Notes under the pieces: generated by a model
Database searches by the model: none
What the model was told of the DNA's origin: nothing
What the model saw: only the letters and a program-made list of their open reading frames with translations
Shown here: one piece after another, positions 23,330 through 34,222 of the stretch
How the letters are laid out: every line of letters begins with the position of its first letter
Position numbering within the stretch: the first letter of the stretch is position 1
Source of the DNA: Isoetes taiwanensis
Lineage: Eukaryota; Streptophyta; Lycopodiopsida; Isoetales; Isoetaceae
DNA: 64,000 bases
Direction: 5' to 3'
Assembly (NCBI GenBank): GCA_021234155.1
Contig: JAJEKV010000031.1
Location: 3,450,898-3,514,897, forward strand
Made by a program: the position numbers and the translations under genes

Positions 23330-24846
23330 ATAAGTGTATGCGTTCTTTTGAAAGATTGCATCTCCTCCTCCATAGCTTTCCTCCAATTTTTACGCATCAT
23401 TACTTCGGTAGCCTCTTCAAAGTTATTAGGCAATTTTTCGGTCTCTAATACTAGAATATCAAATACAGAGTGAATTTCACCTTTACCATCATGATGTCTT
23501 TTACTTCTACATTTTACGTCCTACCATGCGGTTCCAATTTGAGTTTGCTCTCATCGGCTAAGATTTGAGCTTCAAATCCTTCGATTTTTCTCTTTGGCTT
23601 GTCTTCATGCCGGGTGTGGTACGTGGTTACGCCATCTCGGGTTGACTATTGGTACATCCTCTGCATGTTCAAATTTGAGAGACTTCCCTCATCGATATTT
23701 CAGTTTTGTCCTCATCTTCACTTTCACTATCATTGTCAAAAGCATCTTTTGTATCCCGCACTTCAATTTATTTTTGGGCAACATGCTCAACTTTTTCTTC
23801 TAGATCAATATTACCTTGATCATCATTCAAAATATCATCATTAACATTTGGAATTGCTCGATAGAACTTATTCTCATTAAATACTACATCTCTACTAATC
23901 AGAATTTTTCTATGAGCAGGATCATATAATCTATATGCTTTTGAATGCATATCATAGCCTACTAAGTATGCAATACATGCTCGATTATCAAGTTTTTTGA
24001 TTTCTTGGGAACATGAACAAATGCCAAACAACCAAATGATCTTAAATTTTCATAACTAGGAATCTTTCCTGACCACAGCATGTTAGGTACTGTACTTTTT
24101 GTACTTACAGAAGGTAATATGTTTTGAATGTGCTGTTTTGAGTGCTTCACTCCATAGGAAATTTGGCAAACCTGAGTATTTGAGCATAGAACGAACAGCA
24201 TTTAGCAAAGTCCTATTTTTCCTTTCAGCCACACCATTTTGTTGTGGAGAGAATCTGCATGTCAACTATCTTTTAATACCACGGTTAGCACAATACCATT
24301 TAAATTCTTTTGACAAGTATTCTCCTCCTCTATCTGATCTTATGCACTTAACTTTTCTTTCTGTTTCCAGTTCTACCTCAGCTATAAATAATTTCAAAGC
24401 TTCAAAAGCTTGATCTTTTGTTTTCAACAAATAACACTTTGTTCTCCTGCTAAAGTCATCTATGAAGGTCATAAAGTATCTGTGTCCTTCAATGCCTGTG
24501 GTTGACAACCTGCACATAGTCCTTTTTCTTCATCTATTTTTGCAGTTATGAACTTGTTTTTAATGAGCAGATCAATATTTGATGAATTAGTGTGACATAA
24601 TCTATGATGCCAAGTTGTCTTTGAAGGATGTTGAACCAGATTTATAGACAACATATGATCTTTGTCAAATCCAAATAAATTGCCTACTCTCCTTCCAATG
24701 AACTTCAAAATATTATTCAGAAATATTTTGCATTCAAGTTTTTCAAAAACAACTTTGTAGCCAAGATCTACAAGCTGACAAACTGAGATTAAATTTCTCA
24801 CAAGCTTACAAAAACAACTTTGTAGCCAAGATCTACAAGCTGACAA
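23330..24846 (-). pseudogene. Copia integrase, frame-broken
   Basis: The zinc-binding HHCC start is HHRLCHTNSSNIDLL … LCAGCQ (about 24640-24490). The catalytic core follows in pieces: IDDFSRRTKCYLL (first Asp), SDRGGEYLSKEF (second Asp), and FSPQQNGVAERKNRTLL with the Glu, at 24517-24083. The C-terminal part includes LIEHVLHT and VGYDMHSKAYRLYDP. At 24744-24873 a 65-bp direct duplication repeats the segment coding LVRNLISVCQLVDLGYKVVF and, not being a multiple of three, breaks the frame. Confidence 0.88.
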
Positions 24847-24873
24847 ACTGAGATTAAATTTCTCACAAGCTTA
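24744..24873. repeat. 65-bp tandem duplication in the Copia pol gene
   Basis: Two back-to-back copies start with CAAAAACAACTTTGTAGCC at 24744 and 24809. Such a duplication arises by slippage or unequal exchange and here inactivates pol. Confidence 0.9.
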
Positions 24874-25423
24874 GGAACACATAAAACGTCTTTTAGCATC
24901 ACACTCTTTCCATTCAAGTCAAACAATTCTAGTATTCCAGAATCTCTAATTTTTTGTACACCACCATCTCCAAGTTGAACATGACCATGCTCTTGTTTAC
25001 ACTCTTTTAAAATCTTCAGGTCATGCACTCTTTGATTTTCGCGCTCCTGAATCTATCCGCGAGAAATTTGTTATCATACTTGTTAAAATTCTGAGAAACA
25101 TTAAGCATATGTTTTACCTCAATGTCATCAGCTTCTTCATTTGATTCCTCCACTATATTTACACTAGCACTTCCTTTGAACCGTCCTCTTCCTCTTTTAG
25201 AGTCCACTTGTGTTCTCCCTCGACCTCTTCCTCTTCCTCCAATACCCTTTGGGCTTGGACAATTTGCTGAAATATGGCCTTTACCATCACAGTTAAAACA
25301 TTTGAATTGTTTACCTTCACTTACATTTGGACATTCATTTTTCAGATGCCCATATTGATTACAAGAATAGCAGGGTCCAATTCTACTGGTTCCTCCTCCT
25401 TTTTTCTGCTTTCTTGCAAACAA
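24870..25423 (-). pseudogene. Copia nucleocapsid and protease
   Basis: Two CCHC zinc knuckles are intact: CYSCNQYGHLKNEC and CFNCDGKGHISANC (25370-25260). An Arg/Gly-rich linker follows. The protease active-site triplet DSGA is present at about 25055 but in a frame shifted against both neighbours, so two frame changes flank it. The downstream frame resumes with GHVQLGDGGVQKIRDSGILEL. Confidence 0.85.
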
Positions 25424-25442
25424 AACTTCTGGAGTTTGATCA

Positions 25443-26108
25443 TCATCTTGCAGGCCTTTTTTTGCTCAAATTTATTCTAATTATCCTCAAAGCATGCTCT
25501 TTTGATGTGGCAATATTCCTTACTAGTGTTGCAAGCTGAGTATTGTGAGAAACAGCTCTAGATAATGCCAAGATTTGATATTGCTCACTTAGAACATTCC
25601 CAGCTCCTTCAAGATCTGCCACAATTGAATCAAACTTCTCCAAAAAATCTGTTAGCTCATCTTTTTCAAACAATTTAAGTTTCCTTAGTTGTTTTTCCAA
25701 CAAATCTATTTGAGATGAGCTTTTTACCTCATACTGACTTACAAGATACTGCCACATCTCATGTGGCTTCATTCCCCTTAACCTCAGCTTCAAAGCAGTT
25801 CCTACCTTGCTTAGAATTATCTGCTGAGCTTCCATAATTTTATTGTCATCTGTTCTTTGGAACCGGGAGTCAAGTTTGCTCCCCGAACTTTGTGAGTCTC
25901 CAGTTTCTCCTCCTGGATTGCTAGAGCTGGCTCCTGGACTTGCACTTCCAGAACTTGCTGAAACAGTGACCTGACCACCACCTACAAGGTGCCACAAGTG
26001 TTCAAACTCTAGCACAGACTTAATAGACTCCTTCCAGACTTGGAATCCAGTGTCCCCCTTAAATACTTCAATTTGATTCAACAAATTTGCTGCAAATCTA
26101 GTTGACAT
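25443..26108 (-). CDS. Copia gag (N-terminal part)
   Basis: Starts with a real ATG 20 bp downstream of the primer site. MSTRFAANLLNQIEVFKGDTGFQVWKESI leads into a gag domain of the UBN2 type (KLRLRGMKPHEMWQYLVSQYE, LLEKQLRKLKLFEKDELTDFLEKFDSIVADLEGAG), which forms the particle shell. It is open for 221 codons, then shifts frame before the zinc knuckles. A Ser/Gly-rich stretch sits between the two halves. Confidence 0.88.
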   Translation of the reverse strand: MSTRFAANLLNQIEVFKGDTGFQVWKESIKSVLEFEHLWHLVGGGQVTVSASSGSASPGASSSNPGGETGDSQSSGSKLDSRFQRTDDNKIMEAQQIILSKVGTALKLRLRGMKPHEMWQYLVSQYEVKSSSQIDLLEKQLRKLKLFEKDELTDFLEKFDSIVADLEGAGNVLSEQYQILALSRAVSHNTQLATLVRNIATSKEHALRIIRINLSKKRPAR

Positions 26109-26127
26109 TATGACTTAAGCCAACCTG

Positions 26128-26139
26128 GCTCTGATACCA
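26128..26139 (-). promoter_or_regulatory. Primer binding site, initiator tRNA-Met
   Basis: TGGTATCAGAGC on the minus strand, four bases inside the 5' LTR border. This perfect match fixes the element's orientation. Confidence 0.93.
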
Positions 26140-26143
26140 ATGA

Positions 26144-26778
26144 TGGAAATATGAGTCAACTAGATGTTTAGAACTTAAAAGCAAACTTCACTTAACTTTT
26201 CACATAAAGCACTTAAAGCACTTAGTTGAATTAGGCATGAATTTCCACAAGAAATTCAAGGATGCAAGAGAGCCACAATATGGTCCCTAATCCCTTGCAC
26301 TAAATAGTAATTCAACCTTCAGCTTAAAATCATAGTCATTAATACTTCAATCTACTGTAGCTATGAATCAACAATGAACTCTAATGACTTTAAAACTTCT
26401 TCAGTGCGTTCGATCTACAGCCGAGGGGGGTTCTTCAACATCAATGCATCCGATTATATATTGTGCTCCGTCGGTTTAGCTTAGATAGAAGTTCTATCTT
26501 TAGATCTCGGTGGTCTTGAGATATCCCACAGGCATTATGCATTAAATCCGGCACCTTCGAATTATCCCACAGACGTTAACCGTGAAATTGGCCCAAAACC
26601 ATTGAACCATTAAATCACTTGTAAAAATATTAAACTCCCTTGCAATATTATTTCGTGCTCCTAGTTTCTTCAAACCATCTTAACCACATTAGCTTAATAT
26701 GTTCTTATACTGGCTTTGGCTGCAATCTCTGTGTTTAACTGCAAGTAGAAAGTTTCACATGACCACTGATTTCTAACA
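26144..26778 (-). repeat. 5' LTR of the Copia element
   Basis: A 635-bp copy of 21226-21861. It directly abuts LINE sequence at 26779. Confidence 0.93.
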
Positions 26779-27375
26779 GTCCGAGCATGCACGGTGGCAG
26801 CCAAGGGCAAGTGCGCAGGGGGTAGAGGAACCCACAAGAAAAGAGAAGAGTGGTGATAAACTGAGGCATAATCTAGCTGGAAGAGCACACGCACATGATC
26901 CCAAGCCCGCAACACCCCCGAGAGAAAAGGGAATGCATGTGGGAAAGGCCGGAGACCATACAACAGTGCCCAGGGCAACTCCACATGCACAGACGGCTTC
27001 CCAAATGCCACACAATGGCGAAGAGACTGCAACAACAGTGCCGCACCAGGAGAAGATGCTCCATCCTGCAGAATGCTCCAAACAAACTTGGAGACCAACA
27101 CCTTACTATGCAGTGCCAAATCCAGAATGGCCAAGCCCCCATCCTCCCGGGGGCGGAGACACTTCCACCAAGCCACTTTAACAACCGCCCCTTCATCATC
27201 CCCGCCCCACACAAAATTTCGAACAATCTTATCCAAAGCCTGTATCTTACCCTCAGGAGCTAACATCGCAGATGCTGTATACACATGAGTGCTACAAAGT
27301 ACTGACTTGGCAATAGTGATCCTACCTGCCATGGACAACTTGCTACCCTTCCACCAATTCTCTGCACCAAATTGA

Positions 27376-27829
27376 CAGAATCAGCACCTAGTGCCTCAAT
27401 TGATTATGTATCCTCTCCAGTTTGAATGTGATTACTAACAAGGCCAAAGGTACATATAAAGAGGAGCTAAATACAAGCTAACCCCAACAAGTGAATGCAA
27501 AAATTCTTAAATCCAACGGACACCCCAAAATTCATACAACCTTCTCTATTCTATGCCACCATTTATGCTCAATGTCCCACCTCTATTACTGTTTAGAGAA
27601 ACAAATAAAAGGCATGCTACCCAACTGGAAGATCAAGAGAAAACAGCAACAAGAAATCATTAATTCTAAAGGGTGCCATGAAAGGAATATCAGATGGAAA
27701 AAAGACTTGCTTGAACAAGGAAATTCACGATTGAAAAGAGAAACTCAACTACTGGTTGAAAACATGGAGCAAACTGACACCTTTAGACTATGCGAAGGGT
27801 TGGACAAGAGAGGAAGCAAAGAAAACATC
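27376..27829. other. Unassigned stretch before duplication copy B
   Basis: Between the LINE 5' border and copy B. It is AT-rich; a plus-strand frame at 27491-27835 has no recognisable domain. Confidence 0.35.
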
Positions 27830-28955
27830 CCTTAAATTCTGCAATACCATCTTACGGCACAAAGGACAGAAATTCTACAATATCGTCTTAAGGCCAAAGA
27901 TCAATGTAGACACAAGGAAGCCTCCAAGATTAAACAACAAAGGGAGAGGCTCAAAAGCAGGCACAAAAAGAATAGGTGGGCTTATATACTCTACTGACAT
28001 CTCCCACTGGCCTCAAGAAGCACATTTATCTGCTAATCTTGAAATGCAAATAGAACACACAAAAATTGATTCATCCCAAAAGCTATTATTTTTATAGACC
28101 CAAGATAAATCACACAAAAATTGGTTCATCCCAAAGCTATTATTTTTATAGACCACAGAAATTGTTGTGTCAGACTGAAACCTTGCTGCCACACTTGTGA
28201 ACTTGCTCGTCAAACTTAAGGCTTCATAATTAAGTGTGCAAACTTGATTGCATGCAACAACTAGTGATAGTTCATTTAGATAGCTGCCAACGGACTGTGA
28301 TCCAAAAACTCTGAGGCTTCATAATTAAATGTGCAAACACTACTAGTGATAGTTCATTTAGATAGCTGCCAATGGACTTTGATCCAAAAACTCTGTGCTT
28401 ATACGATAGGCCACACAATTTAGAACATCTGTCAAACAGCTAAACTATTTTAAATGATAAATGGTGGTACTCCAATAATTTGTAGAGCATATCAGCAGTT
28501 GAATAGATGACTCAAGACATTGTTCAATATAATTTCACGGGCAACATTGTTGCCATTTCAGTTAAGCTTGCAATTACTTTGTTTCAAGCTAAAATATGTG
28601 CAGAATAAATTGAATTCTGCTCATTCAAAACCTGTTGCCTTAGAGCTTTGCCCTGTCCGCCATCCCCTTTAACAATGCTATCACGTAATACTGATGGTTC
28701 TCATAGCAAAGAGTGTCAAGAACATACGGATAGCTCTATAGTCTCTGTATTCTAATCTCCAAATTCTGGCATCAGTTTTGTATGGTCTATTCTCCGCATA
28801 ATTAAGCTTCTTATGGCCTGCAATCCCACATGAACGAGATGATTTTCATCTTTTCTTGGTGTAACAATATTAAACTTCCAAATCCCACTTCCAAATAAAG
28901 TATATCAAACCATACAAAAACATGAAATCCTGAACCCTTCAAGACACATGTAGAT

Positions 28956-30176
28956 TTAAGGTAAAAACAAGGTGGGATAAAAAAACATTAATCTTACATC
29001 TGTTGATGAATCGTCAGGGAAGTAATAAAGAGTATCTGGAATTCTAATTGGTTTCCAAAGACATTTTGCCAGGTCATATTCAAGCAACAAAGTAATATGG
29101 TCCGTATCTTTCTCTGCCCCTGCTATGGCAATGAGAATGCTATCATGTTCGCCCAGCGCAACCTTTGGATACCATTTTTCAGGGAAGTAGTGCAGCATCC
29201 AATAGTATTTATTCTCCCGTTCAATTGCATCTGCCTTAAAAATCAACTCCTTCAATGCTGCTCTATCAAGTTCAGTCATCAAGGTCCACTTCAACGTACC
29301 ATTCAAGATACTCCCACTCCAAAGTTCAATTTTTGGCTTCCTTTGGGCAAGGCCAACTAAGATCATTCTATCTTTACATTTGGAAACGAAACATGTGTAG
29401 TTCCCAACTTCATAATCAAAATTTGGATAGTCAAAATTCACCCAACTAAAACGATCTTGCGCATAATCATAAATCGCAACTTTCTCTTCCTCGCCATCGG
29501 ATCTGAAAAAAATGTGAGAAGTGCCGATAAGTTCATTATGGGGAACACCACTAGAGTCCACTGTCCCTCCTTTCCTCCACAAATTCTCCCTTGAATCATA
29601 TACCTCTGCATAATCTGATGTTGGTCCTAATGCCAAGATCATATAAGCACCTGACGACTTATCTACAATCATGTCTGTTGGAACCAAATCTTCGGAAGGG
29701 CTAGGTATAGTCTTCCATGAATTAATTAATGGATTCCCAACCTCATATGTAAGATTTTCTTCTTGCATTCTAGACATGCAGACAAAACCTCCATCATTAG
29801 CAAAGACTAGCCCTGGGTGCTGCAAACTTAGAAGTGTGGTTCCGGTTTTAGAGACATGAAAATATTCAATACTAACACATGGCTCCTCTCCAATTTCACA
29901 TTCTGGAAAGCACAATATACATTGCTGCGAGGGACAAAGCCTGGAATGAAGCTCCTTAAAATACTGAGAAAATAAAATTGTGTCTCTCCAGTTTTTGCAT
30001 ACTGAAGAAAACCTAACAAGATCCCTGACCTGTAGAAACGCTAAAATACGAATTCCAACATCCGCCGGAAGCAAGTCCCATTTGATCGTTTCAGAAGCAT
30101 GCTTGGTAGATCCTATTAAGCGTTTGTAAATCTGCCATTTTGTAGGCTTAGGTTTTTTTCTGCCGTTCTGCTGCAT
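28956..30176 (-). CDS. F-box protein with propeller-like C-terminal region, copy B
   Basis: An open frame of 406 codons from a real ATG (30174-30176). Residues 1-30 are basic (GRKKPKPTKWQIYKRL). The F-box spans about 35-80 (WDLLPADVGIRILAFLQVRDLVRFSSVCKNWRDTI), the SKP1-binding module of SCF ubiquitin ligases. The rest (about 110-400) resembles the kelch or DUF295-type region of plant F-box proteins, with LVFANDGGFVCMS, PSSGAYMILALGPTSDYAEVYDS and ILVGLAQRKPKIELWSG; target unknown. Near the end the codons for DDSSTD are followed by GTAAGATTAATG, a good donor, so the visible C-terminus (VRLMFFYPTLFLP) may be intron and one more exon may lie below 28990. Unlike copy A it has no lesion. Length is typical of the family. 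Confidence 0.85.
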   Translation of the reverse strand: MQQNGRKKPKPTKWQIYKRLIGSTKHASETIKWDLLPADVGIRILAFLQVRDLVRFSSVCKNWRDTILFSQYFKELHSRLCPSQQCILCFPECEIGEEPCVSIEYFHVSKTGTTLLSLQHPGLVFANDGGFVCMSRMQEENLTYEVGNPLINSWKTIPSPSEDLVPTDMIVDKSSGAYMILALGPTSDYAEVYDSRENLWRKGGTVDSSGVPHNELIGTSHIFFRSDGEEEKVAIYDYAQDRFSWVNFDYPNFDYEVGNYTCFVSKCKDRMILVGLAQRKPKIELWSGSILNGTLKWTLMTELDRAALKELIFKADAIERENKYYWMLHYFPEKWYPKVALGEHDSILIAIAGAEKDTDHITLLLEYDLAKCLWKPIRIPDTLYYFPDDSSTDVRLMFFYPTLFLP

Positions 30177-30310
30177 TTTCGCCCGACGAGGAAGTCGAAT
30201 TGCTCTCTCGTTTCTTTGAATAAAATCGTATACTTACTGAATGAGCACTGTTTGTGCGTATTTACCTAAAGGTCTCATTTGTTGTAATTTTCCATTATTG
30301 AACTCCCATT

Positions 30311-31214
30311 CATTAACTTTATTCGTTATTATTCATTCCTTATCGGGTTTTTTTCTATCCTTGATTTCTGGCCATTGGTCGCTGGAATATTCTGTGCTCT
30401 ATGCCAAGTCAAGGGCCATTAAATTTTTCGTCAATAAAACGCCTGCCACTTCCAATGGTCCAAAAGCAATACATGGTTAGAAGGGAAAAAAAAAACCCCA
30501 GGCAGCCTGTGCCCAGTCAGACTGCCGGCCTGCCTTCTGCTGGCAGCGCTCACACCCTGCCGGAATTAACCAGACTGCCGGCGTGCCTTCTACATGAAAA
30601 GCCTGCTCCGATCTAGGCAAAACACCCAATAATCACCGCTGTATCCACACTCTCAATCTCCATCTGCCGGACTGCTAAACAACCCAATAATCACCGCTGT
30701 ATCCACACTCTCAATCTCCATCTGCCAAGCATGCAAATAACTCTCAATAAGAATCCAGAGAATTCAATATCCGCTTCTGGGTTGTGCATCCTCTGTTCCT
30801 CACCTGTTCTTCTTCGATTGCCCATAGACATATGAAGATGAGGAGGCTGCATCTCTTCAAATTCTGAGATCGAATCCAAGCAAGAAGAAACGAAGGAAAT
30901 GGGAAGAGGTTGGTCGCGATGATCCGCAATTCAGAAGATCCGCCATACAAGCATCCCATCCATGCCCATGCCTGCTCAAAAAAGAAACCTGCATGCTTTC
31001 TTATCCTTCTATTCTCAAACCATGTCTTAGCCGATTTTTGCAATGCTCAAGCCAACAAGCACCCCATTTTTGGAATTCTCGGCCAAACAAGCAGCTCAAA
31101 TCAGCTAAAAAATACGCTTTCTCTACGATTTTCCAAACAATACCCAGCCAAAATCTAGGCCCAACCTTCGGTGAGATACCCTCCCCAAATACCAAACGAA
31201 ATAATAGAACATTA
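30311..31214. mobile_element. 904-bp insertion with 12-bp target site duplication
   Basis: TGAACTCCCATT is present on both sides (30299-30310 and 31215-31226) and once in copy A (11094-11105), so this is a clean insertion. No inverted ends are apparent. Read on the minus strand it ends in an A/T-rich tail (AATAATAACGAATAAAG), which with a 12-bp duplication suits target-primed retrotransposition. It contains a two-unit tandem repeat of about 55 bp (30627-30728). Minus-strand frames at 30744-31043 and 31000-31200 show no known domain. Confidence 0.75.
30627..30728. repeat. Two-unit tandem repeat
   Basis: ACCCAATAATCACCGCTGTA followed by TCCACACTCTCAATCTCC occurs at 30627 and again at 30682, inside the 904-bp insertion. 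Confidence 0.85.
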
Positions 31215-32928
31215 TGAACTCCCATTAATATTTGTCTACTCTTATTTTGATGGACATGGTGTTGGTTGGAATAAAGAAAACTAGGAGTTCGACTAGGTGG
31301 CATATTCTTGAAATACACAATGGAAGGACAATTAGCGCCTAGGTTGTCGGGACTATAGTAGGAACTGGTAAAAGGGGAGCAAGGCATTGAGTTGAAAAGT
31401 AGCTTGGTGTTGAGAAAATTTAGAGAAGTTGAAAGCTAGTAATTTTTCCTAGATCTGAAGTCGATAGAACTGTCACTTCTTTGTTTCTACCGAAGGAAGA
31501 AAGCCAAGTTGAGCAAGCATAAATCTACGCAAATGCAGGAAACGTAGATCCAAGCAAACGCAGGAAGCCAGTTGGAGCAAGTTCGAGTAAGATCTCACTC
31601 TTTTTCAGCAGGTCTTTAGCAAATACCAACTCAAAATCTATAGAAATAGCTACAAGAATTTATAGAAATCCAAAACCGAGCCATAATGGCCCTCCTATTT
31701 CTATTTTGTAGGGAATTGGTGTTTGGTCCACCATTCCTCCACTCCAAAAGACCCGCTCTCGACTATCGCTGGTCGCGGAGATACCATTCACCTATATAAT
31801 GCACCAATTTTTGCTCATTCCAACTGGTTTTGTTAAGTCCTAACTACTAAGTCCTTTATGCCTAATGTTTCTAGTTCCACATTGTCTTTATCGAAATATT
31901 TGGTCACATCTTGCTAAACCATCAATTAATGAAAACCACATGCAAGTAATGCATGGGTTCTTCTCCTACTCAAATCAGATGGGCCCTCCCACACTACATA
32001 GTGCTATGAGCCCTCTGTCTCACGCCTGAGAGGTTGGTCTGCACTGCACAAAGGGTCTCAAGTTCTATGGAAGAATGGCCAGATCGGAATGGAGAGGGAA
32101 ACTAATGGTGGTTCGATTTGTATAGTTTCTCATTAACACCTTCTTGCATGTCGTTGGTATTGCGCTTTAAGAAGCAACAAATGGTAGGTGCCACGTTGCA
32201 TCCGTGTAGTATCTAAAGTTTGTAGCACTTCGTTCGACGAGTAAAGAAAATAAATTTGGCAGATTTTGCGACATCTAATTTAACCTCGATATGTTGAGTT
32301 TCACTTAGCAGAATCATAAGTTATAGTATGAATAAGTTGTTGAAGCAACAGAGGGTTGCCCTCTAAGCTATTCTCCTGTCCAACTATTCTTTAACTCAAT
32401 ATATATTTATTATCAACAAGGATTGTTTGGCCTTTAAACTATTCTCGTGTCCAATTATTCTAACTAAAAATATGTTTATTATCAACAAGGGCCTCCAGCC
32501 TTTCAGTTCCGTATGCTTTCGACTGTTCCATCTCCACTAACGGTACAACTCTAAAGAAACCTCTTATAAGTCTGAGGCTGATCGAACTTCTTCACAAGAG
32601 ATCAAACCTAGGAAAAACCACAGAACAGGTTAGACAAAACCCTATAGAAAGTAAGGAAAAACTCTGTCAATGGACTTTCTTTGCAAATTGCTCTTGCAAA
32701 CTAAGTAGGCAAGAAATAAAAACCCATCAATCTTTATAAGCAGGTTAATCTTCAGCATTTTTGCACAGTATTGAAGGAGTAAAAGGGTTCAAATCTACCA
32801 CATGCGGTCCGCATTAATTTGGTTCCATTTCATAAAACCATCTAAACTACTCCTTTCCCTATAGTGCTAACTGCAGTTTGAATCACAGACAAAGCAACAA
32901 CCAATAGTCAACTTAACGTGGAACAAGC

Positions 32929-33524
32929 TCTAGAAGAAATAATGCAACCCTGGGTGACACAGCATTCATTCCAAAGCATTTCAAAGGCAATTTACCTATC
33001 AGAAGCTATGACTAAAATGCAAGCCTTTGATCAAGTACTCTCTTGCAAACATTTGGCCTTGATATATTAAATTATATGATTTTCTAGTGCAGAGGCAGAA
33101 AAGTATCACTTAATCACACTTTATGTAAATTCAGCTCTGGAGCTCAAACACGGCTCGATTTGCACTCTTTTGTTGAGGATTTTTTGTATGTCTTCTTGGT
33201 TTTATCCTCGATTGAATGAATTTTGGTTCATATCCCAAATCTTCCTTACCTTAAAGAATTTCACACTAGGTACTTTTGTGACTCTATGCTCATCGTTTTT
33301 TGCTTTTTGGTTTAACATTTCAAATGCTGTGCATGCATCTACTTGGCATTTTCCTTAACAAGCTATTCATGCCTTCATTTTTTGTCAATGCTATTCTTTG
33401 ATCTTGAAAAAAAAAAAAATACAGAATCCAAACAAATTATGAATGCTTCCCGTGTTACCTATGAGTTCTAATTGTGTGTGTACAGTTGATCTCATAGATT
33501 TAGTTCCAGTGCTCATCTCGAAGG
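32929..33524. mobile_element. Insertion of about 0.6 kb specific to copy B
   Basis: Copy A reads straight from GAACAAGC to AATGCTCTTTC (13121-13139). Copy B has about 596 bp in between, including an A run at 33407-33419. The borders show no clear duplication and the class is unknown. Confidence 0.55.
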
Positions 33525-33550
33525 CAGTGCTCTTTCTTTTAATTTATGGA

Positions 33551-34222
33551 GACGTAATGTGGAATGGGAAGAGGGATGTATGTTTATGTGGATAAAAGTT
33601 AAAAGAAAATCGGAACTTAGATGAACAATGGAAAAGTATAGCACCGGAGTCAAGATCGTAAACGGCTGAGGAAACCCTCCCGCCGAAGAAAAGAAGATAA
33701 AAGCTCGATATATCCAATATAAGCATAACCTCGACCATTCCACTATAGGCAACCATAAGGTGGATTTTGGCTTCTTAAAGTTTCATGACTTTTTAGGAAT
33801 GCCCAAGTCCGGCTTTGGTATTCATGCTTGAGAAGATACAAGGTTAAAATTATGGTCGCGGGCTTGATAATACATCTTTTATCATAATTCTACTTTAATC
33901 GCACGCAAGGAAATGTCATCAAATTTAATGGCTCTTTGAAATTCAAGTTCACTTTTGAAAATATAGTAGGCCTAATAATTTAAAACATGATTAGCAACAA
34001 GGCAAAGGTAACCGGCTTGAAAATATGGATGCAACTCCGGCTATGGCTATGGCTTGAGACCCGCGGCTTCCCACCTTCCTCAATGCACGTAGGGAAAGCT
34101 CAAGGTAACGGGTTGTAACAGGTTAGCCAAGAATGCTACATTGATTTGCCATTCTTGATTAGAATGGTTGCAACGTGGCAAGATATCATTGGCCAAAAAA
34201 ACAAGAATCTACACCAACTTAC
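33551..34222. mobile_element. Insertion of about 0.67 kb specific to copy B
   Basis: Copy A has TATGGAGTCGTCCAAGGAAA (13149-13168); copy B carries about 670 bp between TATGGAG and CCAAGGAAA. No coding match or clear ends. Confidence 0.5.

Larger units (their letters stand above)
21226..26778 (-). mobile_element. Copia LTR retrotransposon, young but broken
   Basis: The LTRs lie at 21226-21861 and 26144-26778 and differ at only about four places that I could find (three substitutions, one length change in a G run). They begin TG and end CA on the minus strand. A primer site for initiator tRNA-Met lies just inside the 5' LTR and a purine tract just before the 3' LTR. The order gag, protease, integrase, reverse transcriptase, RNase H defines Ty1/Copia. 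The coding region has several frame breaks, so despite recent insertion this copy depends on others. It sits inside a LINE; the 5 bp on each side (GCGTA left, GTCCG right) do not match. Confidence 0.95.
20231..27375 (-). mobile_element. LINE interrupted by a Copia element
   Basis: A non-LTR retrotransposon on the minus strand, 5'-truncated near 27375. Its upstream part (27370-26779) reads ENWWKGSKLSMAGRITIAKSVL and FVWGGDDEGAVVKVAWWKCLRP, the region after the reverse transcriptase core. Its downstream part (21225-20385) carries the zinc-binding domain (VRVLLWQVVHRCIRVN, CPCCGLHRETVEHCLVLC) and the final LRYKLFQSFL block. The 3' tail is an A-rich run at 20237-20256. Joining the two parts directly across the Copia element keeps the frame open (…ATVHART, then TQARWRR…). 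This is strong evidence that the Copia DNA was inserted into the LINE, although no target duplication is visible. Confidence 0.88.
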
